A stretch of DNA of 42,205 nt from contig CAUSQL010000010.1 of NCBI GenBank assembly GCA_963533935.1, positions 1 to 42,205 of the forward strand, in the 5' to 3' direction. The notes beneath the pieces are model-generated. The model had not been told where the DNA came from. It worked only from the letters and a program-made list of their open reading frames with translations, and did not search any database. The DNA comes from CAUSKK01 sp963533935 (GTDB taxonomy: Bacteria > Pseudomonadota > Gammaproteobacteria > Cardiobacteriales > Cardiobacteriaceae). Both the position numbers and the translations under genes were made by a program. This document shows, piece by piece, positions 8,070 through 15,880 of the stretch. The stretch's first letter is position 1. Each line of letters begins with the position of its first letter.

Positions 8070-8852
8070 ATGGCAGAATTTAAACTTCCGGAAAATTCCA
8101 CTATTTCCCAGGGTAAGCACTACCCGGCGCCGGCCGGCGCCAAGAACGTGCGCACCTTTAAAATTTACCGCTGGGACCCGGGCAAGGACGAGAATCCGCG
8201 CACGGACACCTACGACATCGACCTGGACGACTGCGGCCCGATGGTGCTGGACGCGCTGCTGAAGATTAAGAATGAAATCGACAGCACGCTGACCTTCCGC
8301 CGTTCCTGCCGCGAGGGCATTTGTGGCTCCTGCGCCATGAACATCGACGGCATGAACACCCTGGCCTGCACCAAGGCCATCGGCGACGTGAAGCACGAGC
8401 GGGTGAACATCTATCCGCTGCCGCACATGTACGTGGTTAAAGATTTAGTGCCGGATTTGTCGCATTTTTACGCGCAGCACGCCTCCATCAAGCCCTGGCT
8501 GCAGACGGAAACGCCGGCGCCGGAGCGGGAACGGCTGCAATCGGAGGAGGACCGAGCCAAGCTGGACGGCCTCTACGAGTGTATCCTCTGCGCCTGCTGC
8601 TCCACCTCCTGCCCCAGCTACTGGTGGAACAGCGACAAATACCTGGGCCCGGCCATACTGCTGCAGGCGCACCGCTGGATTATGGACAGCCGCGACGAGG
8701 CCACCGCCGAGCGCTTGGACTTCCTGGAGGACAGCTTCAAGCTCTACCGCTGCCACACCATCATGAACTGTGCGAACACCTGCCCGAAAGGTTTAAACCC
8801 GGCCAAGGCCATCGCGGAAATCAAGATGAAGCTGGTGGAACGGCAGTTCTAG
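8070..8852 (+). CDS. sdhB: Succinate dehydrogenase iron-sulfur subunit SdhB
   Basis: 260 residues, slightly longer than the usual 230-240 because of an N-terminal extension (about 30 residues before FKIYRWDP). The [2Fe-2S] ligands are in SCREGICGSCAMNIDG with a later Cys in LACTK. The [4Fe-4S] and [3Fe-4S] ligands are in CILCACCSTSCPSYWW and CHTIMNCANTCPKGLNP. It relays electrons from SdhA to quinone. GAGG lies upstream of the ATG. A terminator follows at 8880. Confidence 0.97.
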   Translation: MAEFKLPENSTISQGKHYPAPAGAKNVRTFKIYRWDPGKDENPRTDTYDIDLDDCGPMVLDALLKIKNEIDSTLTFRRSCREGICGSCAMNIDGMNTLACTKAIGDVKHERVNIYPLPHMYVVKDLVPDLSHFYAQHASIKPWLQTETPAPERERLQSEEDRAKLDGLYECILCACCSTSCPSYWWNSDKYLGPAILLQAHRWIMDSRDEATAERLDFLEDSFKLYRCHTIMNCANTCPKGLNPAKAIAEIKMKLVERQF

Positions 8853-8879
8853 GCTTGTTCTGGAAAATTGGGAGAATGG

Positions 8880-8907
8880 GCGTCGGGAGTAATCCCGGCG
8901 CTTTTTT
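8880..8907 (+). terminator. Rho-independent terminator of the sdh operon
   Basis: 9-bp stem (GCGTCGGGA / TCCCGGCGC, one T-G pair), loop GTAA, then six T. Confidence 0.85.
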
Positions 8908-8924
8908 ACGTCTAAAAATTATGT

Positions 8925-9003
8925 TTTACAAACATGGGGGCGCTTTAGCTGTATGTTAAAAGCCCTATTAAACATACAGCCTAAGCGGCCGTCCGTCGGT
9001 AAA
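8925..9003. repeat. Palindromic intergenic element, full copy (no. 4)
   Basis: Left arm TTTTACAAACATGGGGGCGC then CTGTATGT; right arm ACATACAGCCTAAGCGGC then CGTCCGTCGGTAAA. The arms match less well than in copies 2 or 10 (CATGGGG against CGGACGG). Confidence 0.85.
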
Positions 9004-9168
9004 TAAGGTGGCCCCATGAACTGGAGCCGGGCTAATCATTGCCCCGGTGAGCTATGGCATTTGCTTCCCATGCCCGCCGGTTCCCGTAGCCATTATTGCC
9101 GTGCAGTTCGTTCTTACCGCGGGCGGCCGGCGGCGCAGTTCTGCGCGTCTCCGGTACGTTAAACGTCA

Positions 9169-9200
9169 TACATACAGTAGAAGCGCCCGTCCGTTTGTAA
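9169..9200. repeat. Palindromic element, solo right half (no. 5)
   Basis: TACATACAGTAGAAGCGC followed by CCGTCCGTTTGTAA, with no left arm before it. Confidence 0.8.
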
Positions 9201-9245
9201 TTGGCGATTAATTCCCTAAGTAAATCTTTAGGCACTTTAGGGGCT

Positions 9246-9325
9246 TTTACAAACAGAGGGGCGCTTCCCCTGTATGTATTAAAGCCTAAATACATACAAC
9301 CTAGGCGCCCGTCCGTTTGTATAAA
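9246..9325. repeat. Palindromic intergenic element, full copy (no. 6)
   Basis: TTTACAAACAGAGGGGCGCT with CCCCTGTATGTA on the left and TACATACAACCTAGGCGC with CCGTCCGTTTGTATAAA on the right. It ends two bases before the end of the OYE gene. Confidence 0.85.
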
Positions 9326-9327
9326 TC

Positions 9328-10434
9328 CTAACTGGCCAGCGGCGGCAGCGGCGAACCGGCCTTCCCGTGCAGCTGCATCTGCCACAGCCGCTCCGGATAG
9401 CCGTAGTGGTCGGAGCGGGCCGGGTCGATGGTTTCGCGAATCTCCTCGTAGCGGCTCTCCCGCAGCAGGGTGGCCACGTTTGGATTGGCCAGCACCGCCT
9501 TGCCGAGGGCGATAAATTCCGCGGCGCCGCTGCCGATGGCCTCCTCCATGCGCACGGAGTTGGTCAGGCGGCCCACGGCCATGAGCGGTAATCTCCCGTT
9601 AATGCGTTCGTGCAGCTGGGCCACCCGCCAGCGCTGCCGGTCGCCGCCGCGGCGCGGCAGGGAAAAGAAATCGTGCAGGGACACGTGCAGATATTGCAGG
9701 TTCTTGGCGGTCAGCGCGTCGATGAGGGCGAAGCTGTCGTCCATGGTCAGGCCCAGGTCCTCCGGTTCCTCGGGGGAAAAGCGGTAGCCGACGATGAAAT
9801 CCGTCCGGGCGCCGCGGGCCGCCAGCACCGCGTCCACCACCGCCAGAGGGAAACGTAGCCGTTTTTCCCGCGTGCCGCCCCAGTGGTCGGTGCGCCGGTT
9901 GCTGTGGCCAGAATAGAACTGCTGAATCAGATAATTGTTGGCGCCGTGAATTTCCACCCCGGCAAAGCCCGCCGCCATCGCCAGCTGGCAGCTGCGGCCG
10001 AAGGCGCCGATTAGTTGCTGAATTTCCTCCTCCGTCAGGGCGCGGGCGCCGGTTTCCGCGTCGGCGCTAGGTGCCACCTTGTCCCGGCCCCTGAGCAGCT
10101 CCGCCAGCGCCAATTTGCCGCCGTGGTGCAGGTGGAGTATGGGCAGCGCCCCCTGGCCCTTCAGCAGAGTGGCCTGTTCTCTAAGGGAATCCAGCTGCGC
10201 CTCGGCGTAGCCGTAGGGCTGGCCGGCGAAGGCTTGACCTTCCGGCGAAACCAGGGTGGCGGCGGTGATGAACAGGCCGAAGTCCGTGGCCCGGCCGGTG
10301 AGAAAGCGCCGTTCGGCGGCGCTGATGAGGCCGTCGTCGGTGGAGGCGAAGTGGGTCATGGGCGCCACCGCCAGCCGGTTTTTGACGCTGACGCCATTAT
10401 TAAAGGTGAAGGATTTAAATAGTCGGTCCATCAT
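9328..10434 (-). CDS. NADH:flavin oxidoreductase of the old yellow enzyme family
   Basis: 368 residues, a TIM-barrel flavoenzyme. Family motifs: NRLAVAPMTHFAS (FMN contact), HLHHGGKLA, GVEIHGANNYLIQQFYSG (substrate His-Asn pair and Tyr region), NRRTDHWGGTREKRLRFPL and MAVGRLTNS near the C-terminus. These cytoplasmic FMN enzymes reduce activated C=C bonds with NAD(P)H; the natural substrate cannot be read. ATG at 10434 has GGAG eight bases upstream on the minus strand. The upstream region is a tandem array derived from the next gene's 3' end. Confidence 0.9.
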   Translation of the reverse strand: MMDRLFKSFTFNNGVSVKNRLAVAPMTHFASTDDGLISAAERRFLTGRATDFGLFITAATLVSPEGQAFAGQPYGYAEAQLDSLREQATLLKGQGALPILHLHHGGKLALAELLRGRDKVAPSADAETGARALTEEEIQQLIGAFGRSCQLAMAAGFAGVEIHGANNYLIQQFYSGHSNRRTDHWGGTREKRLRFPLAVVDAVLAARGARTDFIVGYRFSPEEPEDLGLTMDDSFALIDALTAKNLQYLHVSLHDFFSLPRRGGDRQRWRVAQLHERINGRLPLMAVGRLTNSVRMEEAIGSGAAEFIALGKAVLANPNVATLLRESRYEEIRETIDPARSDHYGYPERLWQMQLHGKAGSPLPPLAS

Positions 10435-10446
10435 GGTGAATACTCC

Positions 10447-10682
10447 TAGAGTTTGACCAGGGCCAGGCGAGCGCCCACGGCGCCGCAGCCCCTTCTACAA
10501 CTTAACCAGGGCCAGGCGAATGATTGCAGTATCGCGTGGCTCTGTTGTTACAGCTTGACCAGAGCCAAGCGAACGCCCACGGCATCGCGCAGCCCTTTCT
10601 ACAATTTAACCGGGGCTAAGCGAGCGCCCACGGCGCCGCGGTCCTTTGGACCAAGCGAATGCCACAGCATCGCGGCCCCTTC
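10447..10682 (-). repeat. Degenerate tandem array of copies of a neighbouring gene's 3' end
   Basis: Five degenerate units of about 50 bp start near 10447, 10496, 10549, 10600 and 10650 (the last truncated). Each resembles the last 50 or so bases of the gene ending at 10682. Read on the minus strand, the units at 10447, 10496 and 10549 end in codons for RLALVKL plus a stop, the same as the gene's own C-terminus (GIRLALVKL), and the unit at 10600 reads RLAPVKL plus a stop. Upstream parts read GAVGAR, TAIIR, AVGVR and GAVGAR. Confidence 0.85.
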
Positions 10683-11218
10683 TACAGCTTGACAAGGGCT
10701 AAGCGAATGCCCACGGCGCCCCGGCCCTTTTTAAAGTCCTGGCTTAATTCCACCCGGTAGCCGGGGCAGTAGAGGTGGGCCACGGCGGCCCGCGGGTCGT
10801 AGCCCTCGGCGCGGGCGGTGGCCGGCGGCATGAGCGGTGCGATGTGCCAGTGCTCCAGCGCGGCCGGCCAGTGGTAGCGTTGGGCCAGGGCGGGGATTAT
10901 TTCTTCCATGGTCATGGCGTCGCTGACCGGGCTGTCGGCGCCGCGGCCGCGGAAAATCAGCGCGATGGTGGTTATTTCTCCGCTGCTGTTAATGCCGATG
11001 TAGGGGAAGGTGGCGATGCCCTCGCCGAAGTGGCTTTCCCAGGGCAGCTTGATGCGCTCGGTGCGCCGGTCGGCCCGGGCGCGGGGGAAGGTCTTTTGCA
11101 CATCTTCCAGCCGCTGGCCGAGGGCCAGGCCCTGAATGCTCACGGTGGCCGGGCAGGAGGGCGCTTCCTGGGCGCCGGCGGCGAGACTTAGGCCGATTAA
11201 TAACCAGAGCTTTTGCAT
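10682..11218 (-). CDS. Exported protein of unknown function
   Basis: 178 residues with a signal peptide (MQKLWLLIGLSLAAGAQEA). A GAGG ribosome site precedes ATG 11218. The mature part starts SCPATVSIQGLALGQRLEDVQKTFPRA, a short beta-rich pattern as in small periplasmic SmpA/BamE-like or DUF proteins, then IATFPYIGINSSGEITTIALIFRG, and a second Cys late (LYCPGYRVEL) that may pair with the first. I do not recognise the family. Its 3' end is repeated downstream as a degenerate tandem array. Confidence 0.7.
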   Translation of the reverse strand: MQKLWLLIGLSLAAGAQEAPSCPATVSIQGLALGQRLEDVQKTFPRARADRRTERIKLPWESHFGEGIATFPYIGINSSGEITTIALIFRGRGADSPVSDAMTMEEIIPALAQRYHWPAALEHWHIAPLMPPATARAEGYDPRAAVAHLYCPGYRVELSQDFKKGRGAVGIRLALVKL

Positions 11219-11281
11219 GAATACCTCACAGTTACGAAAGTTTCATTCTAACGCTGGGGCCGGCGCCGGCGCCGCGGGCAA

Positions 11282-11319
11282 TTTACCGACAGACGGGCGC
11301 TTCTACTGTATGTTTTTTT
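11282..11319. repeat. Palindromic element, solo left half (no. 7)
   Basis: TTTACCGACAGACGGGCGCT then CTACTGTATGTTTTTTT, with no right arm. It lies just upstream of the EVE gene. Confidence 0.75.
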
Positions 11320-11344
11320 CGGCCCATTTTGCTAAGGTGGCGCC

Positions 11345-11773
11345 ATGAACCACATCAATTACTGGCTACTGAAGTCGGAGGCCAATGTCTTCGCCATCGA
11401 CGACCTGATTAATAGTCCGGGCCAGCGCACCCTCTGGGACGGCGTGCGCAACTACCAGGCGCGCAATTACCTCGGACAGATGCGCCCGGGCGACCTGGCC
11501 TTTTTCTACCATTCCAACGGCCGGCCCTCAGCCATCGTCGGAGTGGTGCGGGTCAGCGGCCCGGCGGAGGTGGAGGCGGAAAAATGGCTGGCGGTGCCGG
11601 TGGAATTCGTCGAGAAATTCTCCGTGCCGCTGGCTCTAAACGAAATCCGGGCGGAGCCGCGCCTCGCCGACCTGCCGCTGCTAAAGCAGAGTCGGCTCTC
11701 GGTCTCACCGTTGCGCGCAGAGCAATGGTCTATAATCCGCCTTCTTATTTCCGCCAAGGAATTAAATGGATAA
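11345..11773 (+). CDS. EVE domain protein
   Basis: 142 residues, almost the whole being one EVE (PUA-like) domain: NYWLLKSEANVFAIDDL, TLWDGVRNYQARNYLGQM, GDLAFFYHSNG, AIVGVVRVSGPAEV and near the end SRLSVSPLRAEQWSII. Family knowledge: EVE domains bind modified bases in DNA or RNA, and stand-alone EVE proteins are common in proteobacteria. The aromatic-cage residues near WDGVRNYQ are present. The last eight bases overlap mlaF, so it may head the mla operon. Confidence 0.9.
   Translation: MNHINYWLLKSEANVFAIDDLINSPGQRTLWDGVRNYQARNYLGQMRPGDLAFFYHSNGRPSAIVGVVRVSGPAEVEAEKWLAVPVEFVEKFSVPLALNEIRAEPRLADLPLLKQSRLSVSPLRAEQWSIIRLLISAKELNG
11731..11736 (+). promoter_or_regulatory. Possible internal -10 box before mlaF
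   Basis: TATAAT inside the 3' end of the EVE gene, 30 bases before the mlaF ATG. The nearest TTGCGC (11711) is only 14 bases upstream, which is short for a -35, so this is tentative. Confidence 0.3.
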
Positions 11774-12566
11774 TCTCATTGAAATCAGGAATCTCACCTT
11801 TAAGCGGGGCGCCCGTTTCATCTTCGACGACGTGTCCCTGACCATTAAACGGGGCCAACTGGTGGCGGTAATGGGCCCCAGCGGCACCGGCAAAACCACC
11901 CTCATGCAATTAATCACCGGCCAGCTGAAGCCCCTGAGCGGTTCTATCCGCGTCTTCGGCGAAGAGGTGCCGCAGCTGCGCGGCCGGGCCCTGGTGCGCC
12001 TGCGCGAGCGCCTCAGCATACTTTTCCAAACCGGCGCCCTCTTCACCGACATGGACGTGGGCGAGAACCTGCGCTTCGTGCTGCGGGAGAAAACCAAATT
12101 GCCGGCGGAAATCATCGAATTACTCATTGCCATGAAATTGCAGCGGGTGGGCCTGCGCGGCGCGGCGCACCTGCGCACCAGCGAACTGTCCGGCGGCATG
12201 GCCCGGCGGGTGGCTTTGGCCCGCGCCATTGCCCTGGACCCGGAGCTGATGATTTACGACGAACCCTTCACCGGCCAGGACCCCATTTCCCTGGGCATGC
12301 TGGTGCAGCTGGTGCGCGACCTCAACGACGGTTTAAAGATGACCAGCCTCATCGTGTCCCACGACGTGGCCGAGGTGGCGAAAATCGCCGACCGCATTCT
12401 GCTCTTCTCCGGCGGTAAGCTGCTGGCCGACGGCCCGCCGGCGGAACTTTACGGCTCCGACCACCCGGAGGTGCACCAGTTCATGCACGCCGAGGCGCGG
12501 GGGCCGGTGTCCTTCCACTATCCGGCCGAGGACTATCACCGGCAGCTGTTCGGAGCTAAGCCATGA
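11766..12566 (+). CDS. mlaF: MlaF, ATPase of the Mla phospholipid transporter
   Basis: 266 residues. Walker A GPSGTGKTT at 37-45, signature LSGGMARRVALARAIALDP, Walker B LMIYDEPFTGQDP and an H-loop SHDV. The GQDP and GGMARR forms are typical of MlaF/Mkl rather than other importers. It drives the MlaFEDB inner-membrane complex that moves phospholipids between outer and inner membrane, keeping outer-leaflet asymmetry. Ribosome site AAGGA before the ATG; ends four bases inside mlaE. Confidence 0.95.
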   Translation: MDNLIEIRNLTFKRGARFIFDDVSLTIKRGQLVAVMGPSGTGKTTLMQLITGQLKPLSGSIRVFGEEVPQLRGRALVRLRERLSILFQTGALFTDMDVGENLRFVLREKTKLPAEIIELLIAMKLQRVGLRGAAHLRTSELSGGMARRVALARAIALDPELMIYDEPFTGQDPISLGMLVQLVRDLNDGLKMTSLIVSHDVAEVAKIADRILLFSGGKLLADGPPAELYGSDHPEVHQFMHAEARGPVSFHYPAEDYHRQLFGAKP

Positions 12567-13342
12567 GATTCTTCATTGCCCTGGGCGATTTAACCATTAA
12601 AACTCTGGTCGGCGCCGGCAACTACGCCATCTTCTGCCTGCGGCTGCTGCTGGCCAGCGATTTTCTCGTCCGCCGCCCTTTTCTCACCGTGAAGGCGCTG
12701 CATTTCACCGGGGTGCTGTCCCTGCCCATCATTCTCTTCTCCGGCTTCTTCGTCGGCATGGTGCTGTCGCTGCAGGGCTACACCACCCTGGTTAAATTCG
12801 GCGCGGAACAGTCCCTGGGCATCATGGTGGCTCTATCTTTAATGCGGGAATTGGGCGCCGTGGTCAGTGCCCTGCTCTTTGCCGGCCGCGCCGGTTCAGC
12901 CCTCACCGCAGAAATTGCCCTGATGAAGACCACGGAGCAGCTGAACGCCTTGGAAATGCTCGGCATTCCCCCGGTGAAGCATGTGGCCGTACCGCGCTTC
13001 TGGGGTTCGCTGCTGGCGCTGCCGCTGCTCACCTTCCTCTTTGTGGCCGTGGCCATCTTCGGCGGCTGGCTGGTGGGCGTGGTGCACCTGGGCGTGGACA
13101 ACGGCATCTTCTGGAACCAGATGGTGCAGGGGGTGGATTTCTACGACGATATTTTTCAAGGCATGGTGGTGAAAAGCCTGGTCTTCGGCCTGGTGGTGGC
13201 GAGCCTGGCCACCTATGAAGGTTTCAGTTCCCAGCCCACGGCGGCGGGCATGGGCAACGCAACGACCCGCACGGTGGTGCTTGCTTCGCTGGCGGTGCTG
13301 GGTCTCGATTTTGTCCTGACCGCCCTAATGTTTGGAGATTGA
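12563..13342 (+). CDS. mlaE: MlaE, permease of the Mla transporter
   Basis: 259 residues with about five or six membrane helices. MlaE signatures are FFVGMVLSLQGY, LMRELGAVVSALLFAGRAGSALTAEI, LNALEMLGIPPVKHVAVPRFW and VYEGF-like ATYEGFSSQPTAAGMG. It is the membrane subunit paired with MlaF ATPase and the MlaD ring. Overlaps mlaF by four bases and is followed by mlaD after one base. Confidence 0.95.
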   Translation: MRFFIALGDLTIKTLVGAGNYAIFCLRLLLASDFLVRRPFLTVKALHFTGVLSLPIILFSGFFVGMVLSLQGYTTLVKFGAEQSLGIMVALSLMRELGAVVSALLFAGRAGSALTAEIALMKTTEQLNALEMLGIPPVKHVAVPRFWGSLLALPLLTFLFVAVAIFGGWLVGVVHLGVDNGIFWNQMVQGVDFYDDIFQGMVVKSLVFGLVVASLATYEGFSSQPTAAGMGNATTRTVVLASLAVLGLDFVLTALMFGD

Positions 13343-13343
13343 C

Positions 13344-13835
13344 ATGGAAAATAAATTGGTCAGCGCCCTGGTGGGGCTGTTTGTCTTTGCCGGCCTGGCG
13401 GCCCTGGCCTTTCTCGGCATCCGCGCCAGCAATTTGCAGGGCTACCGGCCGGGCAAGTCCTTCGTGCTGAACGCCTACTTCAGCAATATCAGCGGCCTGG
13501 GCAATAACGCCAAGGTAACCATTGCCGGGGTGCAGGTGGGCAAGGTGCGCAGCATTTCCATTGACAGGGACCACAACTACGACGCGCTGGTGCAGGTGGA
13601 AATTGATGACCGCTACAATAGGCAGCTGCCCGACGATTCCAGCCTGGAGATTTTGACCACCGGCCTGCTGGGGGAGAAATACCTAGGTCTGACCGTGGGC
13701 GGCAGCGACGTGCTACTGACGGACAACGATGAGATTAAGTTCACCGGGTCGTCAGTGGTGCTGGAAAAACTAATTCAACAGGTCGTGTCGCAAATCGGCA
13801 TGAATAACAACAACGACGAAAAAAAGGATAAATAA
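13344..13835 (+). CDS. mlaD: MlaD, MCE-domain lipid-binding subunit
   Basis: 163 residues from ATG 13344; an in-frame ATG four codons upstream lies inside the mlaE stop and is less likely. One N-terminal membrane helix (about 8-26), then an MCE domain (LNAYFSNISGLGNNAKVTIAGVQVGKV to about residue 117), including the LGEKYLGLTVG segment. The C-terminus is a short Asn/Asp/Lys tail. In the family six copies form a periplasmic ring that hands lipids between MlaC and MlaE. Directly abuts mlaC. Confidence 0.94.
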   Translation: MENKLVSALVGLFVFAGLAALAFLGIRASNLQGYRPGKSFVLNAYFSNISGLGNNAKVTIAGVQVGKVRSISIDRDHNYDALVQVEIDDRYNRQLPDDSSLEILTTGLLGEKYLGLTVGGSDVLLTDNDEIKFTGSSVVLEKLIQQVVSQIGMNNNNDEKKDK

Positions 13836-14447
13836 ATGAAAAAAATCTTTTTATTCATAGCTTTACTCTTTAGCCAACTGGTAATGGCCGGCCCCACCGG
13901 CGAAGACGCCCGCGCCCTGGCCGAATCACAAATCCGCGTGATTTTGAATAAGGCCAAGGAGAACAAGCAGCTGTACACCAGCAATCCGGACGCCTTCAAC
14001 CAGATGATTGAACAGGAAGTGCTGCCCTACATGGACTTTAAAACCATGTCCAAGTTCGTGCTCGGCCGCAACGGCAAGAGCATTCCCGCCAGCAAGCAGG
14101 AGGAATTCAGCAAGGCCTTCCAGAAATTCCTAATCCGCGCCTACACCAAGGGCTGGCAGGACTACACCGACACCAATCTGGACGAAACGCTGAAATTCCT
14201 CAACACGCCGAAGGTGAAGAACAACCGGGCGGTGATGAAGGTGCAGGTGAAGAATAAGCAGGGCAAGGTTTCCCAGCTGGACTTCGCCCTGAGCTATAGC
14301 GGCGGCCAGTGGAAAATCTACGACGTGATTTTCGAGAACGTCTCCTTCCTGATGAGCTACCGCAGCAGCTTTGAAAACATCATCAAGCAGGAGGGCATCG
14401 ACAGCCTCATCAACAAGCTGAACAATGGCAGCATCGTTAAGCAATAG
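13836..14447 (+). CDS. mlaC: MlaC, periplasmic phospholipid shuttle
   Basis: 203 residues with a signal peptide (MKKIFLFIALLFSQLVMA). The mature protein has the MlaC/Ttg2D fold pattern: VLPYMDFKTMSKFVLGRN, then FLIRAYTKGWQDYT, and the C-terminal QWKIYDVIFENVSFLMSYRSSFENIIKQEGIDSLINKL. It carries phospholipid between the outer-membrane MlaA-porin complex and MlaFEDB. Starts immediately after the mlaD stop; mlaB begins 23 bases before its end. Confidence 0.95.
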   Translation: MKKIFLFIALLFSQLVMAGPTGEDARALAESQIRVILNKAKENKQLYTSNPDAFNQMIEQEVLPYMDFKTMSKFVLGRNGKSIPASKQEEFSKAFQKFLIRAYTKGWQDYTDTNLDETLKFLNTPKVKNNRAVMKVQVKNKQGKVSQLDFALSYSGGQWKIYDVIFENVSFLMSYRSSFENIIKQEGIDSLINKLNNGSIVKQ

Positions 14448-14706
14448 TTGGGGGGAAATGCGGGACGGGGTGCTGCATTTGCCGGCGGTACTCAACCGCC
14501 ACTGCCTGGACAATCTAAAGCTGCAGCGCCTGAATCTGGGCGCTGCGGCCGTCGATGGCAGCCAGCTGACGGAGCTGGACAGCGCCGGCATGGCCTTTCT
14601 TGTCTATCTACAGCGGCAGAATCCGGCCCTGGAGCTACGGAATATGCCGGAGACTTTCCATAAGCTGAGCCGGCTCTACGAAATCGACTTCGCTCACGTG
14701 CGGTAA
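14425..14706 (+). CDS. mlaB: MlaB, STAS-domain subunit
   Basis: 93 residues with one STAS domain: a beta start (DGVLHLPAVL), LDSAGMAFLVYLQRQ around the conserved Asp-Ser, and an end in RLYEIDFAHV. The start at 14425 overlaps mlaC by 23 bases but has no clear ribosome site. A second in-frame ATG at 14458 lies just after the mlaC stop with GGGGGGA upstream and would give 82 residues. The longer start aligns well with E. coli MlaB's N-terminus. MlaB binds MlaF and is needed for complex stability and activity. Confidence 0.85.
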   Translation: MAASLSNSWGEMRDGVLHLPAVLNRHCLDNLKLQRLNLGAAAVDGSQLTELDSAGMAFLVYLQRQNPALELRNMPETFHKLSRLYEIDFAHVR

Positions 14707-14714
14707 ACAATAAT

Positions 14715-14770
14715 TTAAATACAGCCGGGCGGTTGTTCGGCTAAAGCCTCACGCGCCCGCTGTATAAATA
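14715..14770. repeat. Nested palindromic element, outer arms with inserted module (no. 8)
   Basis: Outer arms AAATACAGCCGGGCG and GCGCCCGCTGTATAAAT enclose the insert GTTGTTCGGCTAAAGCCTCA in place of the usual CTGTATGTA core. The same type of insert occurs at 18694 and 38056. Confidence 0.7.
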
Positions 14771-14843
14771 CACCTGGGCGCTTCTCATGTATGTAATTTA
14801 GCCATAAATACATACAGAGGAAGCGCCCGGCTGTATCTATAAA
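14763..14843. repeat. Palindromic intergenic element, full copy (no. 9)
   Basis: TATAAATACACCTGGGCGCT with CTCATGTATGTAATTTA, complemented by TAAATACATACAG and AAGCGCCCGGCTGTATC. It shares a few bases with the preceding nested copy. Confidence 0.85.
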
Positions 14844-14885
14844 CGCTCCAGGCCTAGGTTAGAATTAGGGCTTTTTGGAGCTGCC

Positions 14886-15077
14886 ATGGGCAAAATTCTC
14901 TCCGGCCTGGCCCTGCTAAGTCTGGCCGGCTGCAATGCCATCGCCGATAACAAAATGGACCTGCAAGTGGTCTTCGGCATACTCATCTTCAGTCTGACGG
15001 TGCCGGTGGTGGCGCTAATCTACGTGTTCTTCCGCATGCGCCGGCGGGCCAAGGTCGCCCGGGAGCAGCAGCAATGA
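14886..15077 (+). CDS. Small membrane lipoprotein
   Basis: 63 residues. The N-terminus is a lipoprotein signal ending LSLAGC (lipobox at 12-15, Cys16). A short polar stretch is followed by a membrane helix (about 28-48, FGILIFSLTVPVVALIYVFF) and a basic tail (RMRRRAKVAREQQQ). The stop overlaps mtnN by four bases, so the two are co-translated. I do not recognise the family. A lipid anchor plus a second helix would make a hairpin in the inner membrane. Confidence 0.7.
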   Translation: MGKILSGLALLSLAGCNAIADNKMDLQVVFGILIFSLTVPVVALIYVFFRMRRRAKVAREQQQ

Positions 15078-15766
15078 CCATTGCCATCATCGCTGCCATG
15101 GAGCAAGAACTTAAGCAACTCCGCGAGCATCTCATTAATCCCCAGGAAAAAATCCTGCTAAATCAACGCTTCTACAGCGGCACCCTGGAAGGCCAGCCGG
15201 TGGTAATCAGCCAGTGCGGCATCGGCAAGGTGAATGCGGCCCTGGGCACGGCCCTGCTCATCAATAATTTCCAGCCGTCCCTGGTCATCAACAGCGGCAG
15301 CGCCGGTGCCATTGCCAGCAATCTGAACCAGGGGGACGTGCTCATCGCCAGCGCCGTGGCCCACCACGACGTGGACGTCTGCGCCTTCGGCTATGAATGG
15401 GGCCAGGTGCCGGGCAGCCCGCCGCGCTTTGCCGCCGACGCCAGCGCCCGGGCCCGGGCCGAAGCCGTCGCCGAAGAGCTGCACTTCCCGGTGGTTTCCG
15501 GCCTGCTGGTTTCCGGCGACCAGTTCGTCCACGGCGGCGCCAATTTGGCCCGCATTCGCGAACACTTCCCCGACGCCCTGGCCCTGGAAATGGAGGCGGC
15601 GGCCATCGGCCAATGCTGCCAGTCCCTGAATACGCCCTGGCTGGTGCTGCGGGCCATCTCTGACCGGGCCGACGGCCAGGCTTCGTTAAGTTTTGAGGAA
15701 TTTCTCCCGCTGGCGGCGGCGCGCTCGGCCACCCTGTTGCAACGGCTGCTGCAAAGCTGGTCCTAG
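15074..15766 (+). CDS. mtnN: 5'-methylthioadenosine/S-adenosylhomocysteine nucleosidase
   Basis: 230 residues, typical for MTAN (Pfs). Motifs: IAIIAAMEQEL at the N-terminus with catalytic Glu, SQCGIGKVNAA, NSGSAGAI, DQFV and EMEAAAIGQCC (ribose-binding Glu), then RAISDRADGQA with the catalytic Asp. It hydrolyses SAH to S-ribosylhomocysteine, the substrate of LuxS (encoded at 33.5 kb), and MTA from polyamine synthesis. The second function also fits nspC nearby. Overlaps the small lipoprotein gene by four bases. Confidence 0.96.
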   Translation: MTIAIIAAMEQELKQLREHLINPQEKILLNQRFYSGTLEGQPVVISQCGIGKVNAALGTALLINNFQPSLVINSGSAGAIASNLNQGDVLIASAVAHHDVDVCAFGYEWGQVPGSPPRFAADASARARAEAVAEELHFPVVSGLLVSGDQFVHGGANLARIREHFPDALALEMEAAAIGQCCQSLNTPWLVLRAISDRADGQASLSFEEFLPLAAARSATLLQRLLQSWS

Positions 15767-15787
15767 ATTAGTTACAAATACACGCCG

Positions 15788-15867
15788 TATAAATACAGAC
15801 GGGCGCTTCCCCTGTATGTAATTTAAGCTCTAATTACATACAGGGGAAGCGCCCGTCTGTATTTATA
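15788..15867. repeat. Palindromic intergenic element, perfect full copy (no. 10)
   Basis: Two 36-bp arms (15788-15823 and 15832-15867) are perfect reverse complements around an 8-base loop TAAGCTCT. Arm blocks are ATACAGACGGGCGCTT and CCCCTGTATGTAATT. This is the best-preserved copy in the window. Confidence 0.95.
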
Positions 15868-15880
15868 TATAGCGGGCGCC

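Larger units (their letters stand above)
9004..9327. other. Intergenic stretch between sdhB and the OYE gene
   Basis: Holds two further palindromic elements (a half copy at 9169 and a full copy at 9246). The bases between them (9004-9168 and 9201-9245) show no convincing gene; open frames here run through the repeats and have no family-like features. Confidence 0.6.

Noticed and set aside
9032..9385. 117-codon minus-strand frame between sdhB and the OYE gene
   Set aside because: It runs through two palindromic elements and into the OYE gene's 3' end; no motif, ribosome site or coding bias supports it.
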